DNA of 64,000 nucleotides from Linum tenue (lineage: Eukaryota; Streptophyta; Magnoliopsida; Malpighiales; Linaceae), in contig CAMGYJ010000005.1 of the NCBI GenBank assembly GCA_946122785.1, forward strand, positions 63,500,200 to 63,564,199, written 5' to 3'. The notes beneath the pieces are model-generated. The model worked only from the letters and a program-made list of their open reading frames with translations. It searched no databases and was not told where the DNA came from. Of this stretch, positions 63,056 through 64,000 are shown in pieces. Numbering within the stretch: position 1 is the first letter of the stretch; the number at the start of each line of letters is the position of its first letter. Made by a program: the position numbers and the translations under genes.

Positions 63056-64000
63056 TCAATGTGCCCGCCCGGTGGCATTCTTATAAGTATACCACTTAGC
63101 AATCCATAGATAAACAAAAAAGTTGACCAAACTCAGAATGGCCAAAAGCCAGTAAAAGTAATCCAAGTGACCCCTGTTGAGATTATCAGGAATCCACCCA
63201 AGCTTCCCGCCTTTGGTCGTCACATCCGTCACCACCGTCACCAGCAAGGTACTCAAGTAATTCCCGAGCGCCACCGTCGTCAGCGACAGCGCCGAGCACA
63301 AGCTCCTCATCGCATCCGGCGCCTGATCATAGAAGAACTCCATCTGCCCAATGAAGGTGAAAACCTCCGCACACCCCACAAGAAAGTACTGCGGCACCTG
63401 CCAGAAAATCGACATGGGTATGGTCTCCAGGTCGTAGTAATTATGGCCTCTCACCATCTGCAGCCGGACGACCTCCAGCGCCCCGGCCACCACCATGGCG
63501 AGCGTGGATATGACGAGCCCGATCCCCATTCTCTGCAACTGGGTGAACCCATGTTGGTGGCCGGTGAAGTTCCTTGCCGCGGGAACGATCAGGCGGTCGT
63601 AGATGGGAGCCCAGAAGAGGACGCTGAGGGTGTCGAAGAGGGAAAGGGATGCCGATGGGATCTTGAATTTGGGGCCGATGTGTTGGTCCATTGTGTTGCC
63701 CTGCAGAACGAACATTGTGCTCATTTGGCTGTAGACCGCTGAGAATATGATTCCGCTTGCCCATACGGGTAGCAGCCTGATGATGGACTTCAGTTCTTCC
63801 ACTTGTGTCACCGTGCAGAGTCTCCATGGATTCGATAGGCCTTTCAAGTCCTCGTCTGTCGTTTCCACAGCTGCCCTGTCAAAGAACCTGAAACGAAACA
63901 GTGGGCACGACTTTAGGCTATGTCCTAAATCCTAATAGTTACCCAGCTGTAGCTGTAGTACTACTTACTTGAACTCGTCGGTATGTTCCAGCCTGCGGCT
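63056..64000 (-). CDS. NPF (NRT1/PTR family) transporter, C-terminal part, NPF8/PTR2-like
   Basis: The last exon is 63887-63056; a partial upstream exon is 64000-63969; the 81-bp intron (63968-63888) has GTAAGT and TTTCAG ends and joins a Lys codon in phase (HTDEFK | FFDRAA). The 287 residues seen cover roughly the second half of a 570-600 residue protein. Visible blocks are WRLCTVTQVEELKSIIRLLP, then QMSTMFVLQGNTMD, APIYDRLIVPAARNFTG, LQRMGIGLVIS, IFWQVPQYFLVGCAEVFTFI, GQMEFFYDQAPDAMRSLCSA and GWIPDNLNRGHLDYFYWLLA, with about six membrane helices (TM7-TM12). This matches proton-coupled di/tripeptide transporters of the NPF8 group (AtPTR1/2-like) best; a nitrate substrate is less likely but possible. 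The start lies beyond the window. The sequence is undamaged and looks like a live host gene. Confidence 0.95.

Noticed and set aside
63167..63742. 191-codon plus frame
   Set aside because: It is a shadow of the NPF exon; rich in His/Arg/Pro from reading the GC-rich antisense strand.
1..64000. tRNA genes suggested by tRNA-like words
   Set aside because: The tRNA complementarity seen (8794, 32693, 5549) is that of retrotransposon primer binding sites; no cloverleaf was found.

Overview
This window is repeat-dense nuclear DNA of a flowering plant, most likely a eudicot. The signs are plant-type Ty3/Gypsy and Ty1/Copia retrotransposons with tRNA-Asp and tRNA-iMet primer binding sites, hAT, Mutator-like (MULE) and Tourist-like transposons with clean target-site duplications (TSDs), spliced genes with GT/AG introns, and host gene fragments of plant-only families (auxin F-box receptor, L-type lectin receptor kinase, NPF transporter). 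I see no tRNA, rRNA or bacterial-style operon. The only convincing intact host gene is the 3' part of an NPF/PTR peptide or nitrate transporter at the right edge (63056 to 64000, minus strand). All boundaries and TSDs below were read by eye.

Layout. 0-5 kb: two Mutator-like elements carrying host gene pieces; one (2839-4137) has a 9-bp TSD and holds the start of a TIR1/AFB auxin-receptor gene. 5-13.4 kb: a decayed LTR element, then a 967-bp solo LTR (5847-13402) split by a recent 6.6-kb non-autonomous Gypsy element (6275-12858) whose LTRs are chimeric. 13.4-21 kb: tandem duplications, a MULE-like inverted repeat with a captured exon, two hAT MITEs with perfect 8-bp TSDs, and a fold-back-like region with a 51-bp minisatellite. 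21-29.9 kb: Copia pol remnant, MuDR transposase remnant, a Gypsy-type LTR, a LINE remnant. 29.8-33.7 kb: Copia pol halves arranged head to head between LTR modules, then a Tourist-like MITE. 34-43 kb: mostly non-coding, with hAT, Tourist and MULE MITEs, a Gypsy gag/LTR fragment and a broken lectin-receptor-kinase piece. 43-46.5 kb: another Copia with the same head-to-head break, interrupted by an old hAT. 46.4-61.4 kb: a decayed minus-strand Gypsy element (LTR, integrase, RNase H, RT, protease, gag) invaded by a second 967-bp solo LTR and by a 5.87-kb hAT element (53660-59530). That hAT has an apparently intact 709-aa transposase gene and exon-like pieces of a glutathione peroxidase and a golgin-like gene. 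61.4-64 kb: a perfect 26-bp-arm hairpin, a MULE MITE and the NPF gene.

How the parts relate. This is a nested transposon landscape, not a pathway. The order of several insertions can be read: Gypsy pol before solo LTR and hAT; solo LTR before the 6.6-kb element; Copia pol before the hAT at 44 kb. The most notable themes are repeated capture of host exons by DNA transposons (at least four cases), one potentially active hAT that could mobilise the MITEs with similar ends, and a pattern shared by four LTR families: each holds, at about the same place in its U3, a dense patch of its own family-specific palindromic word.
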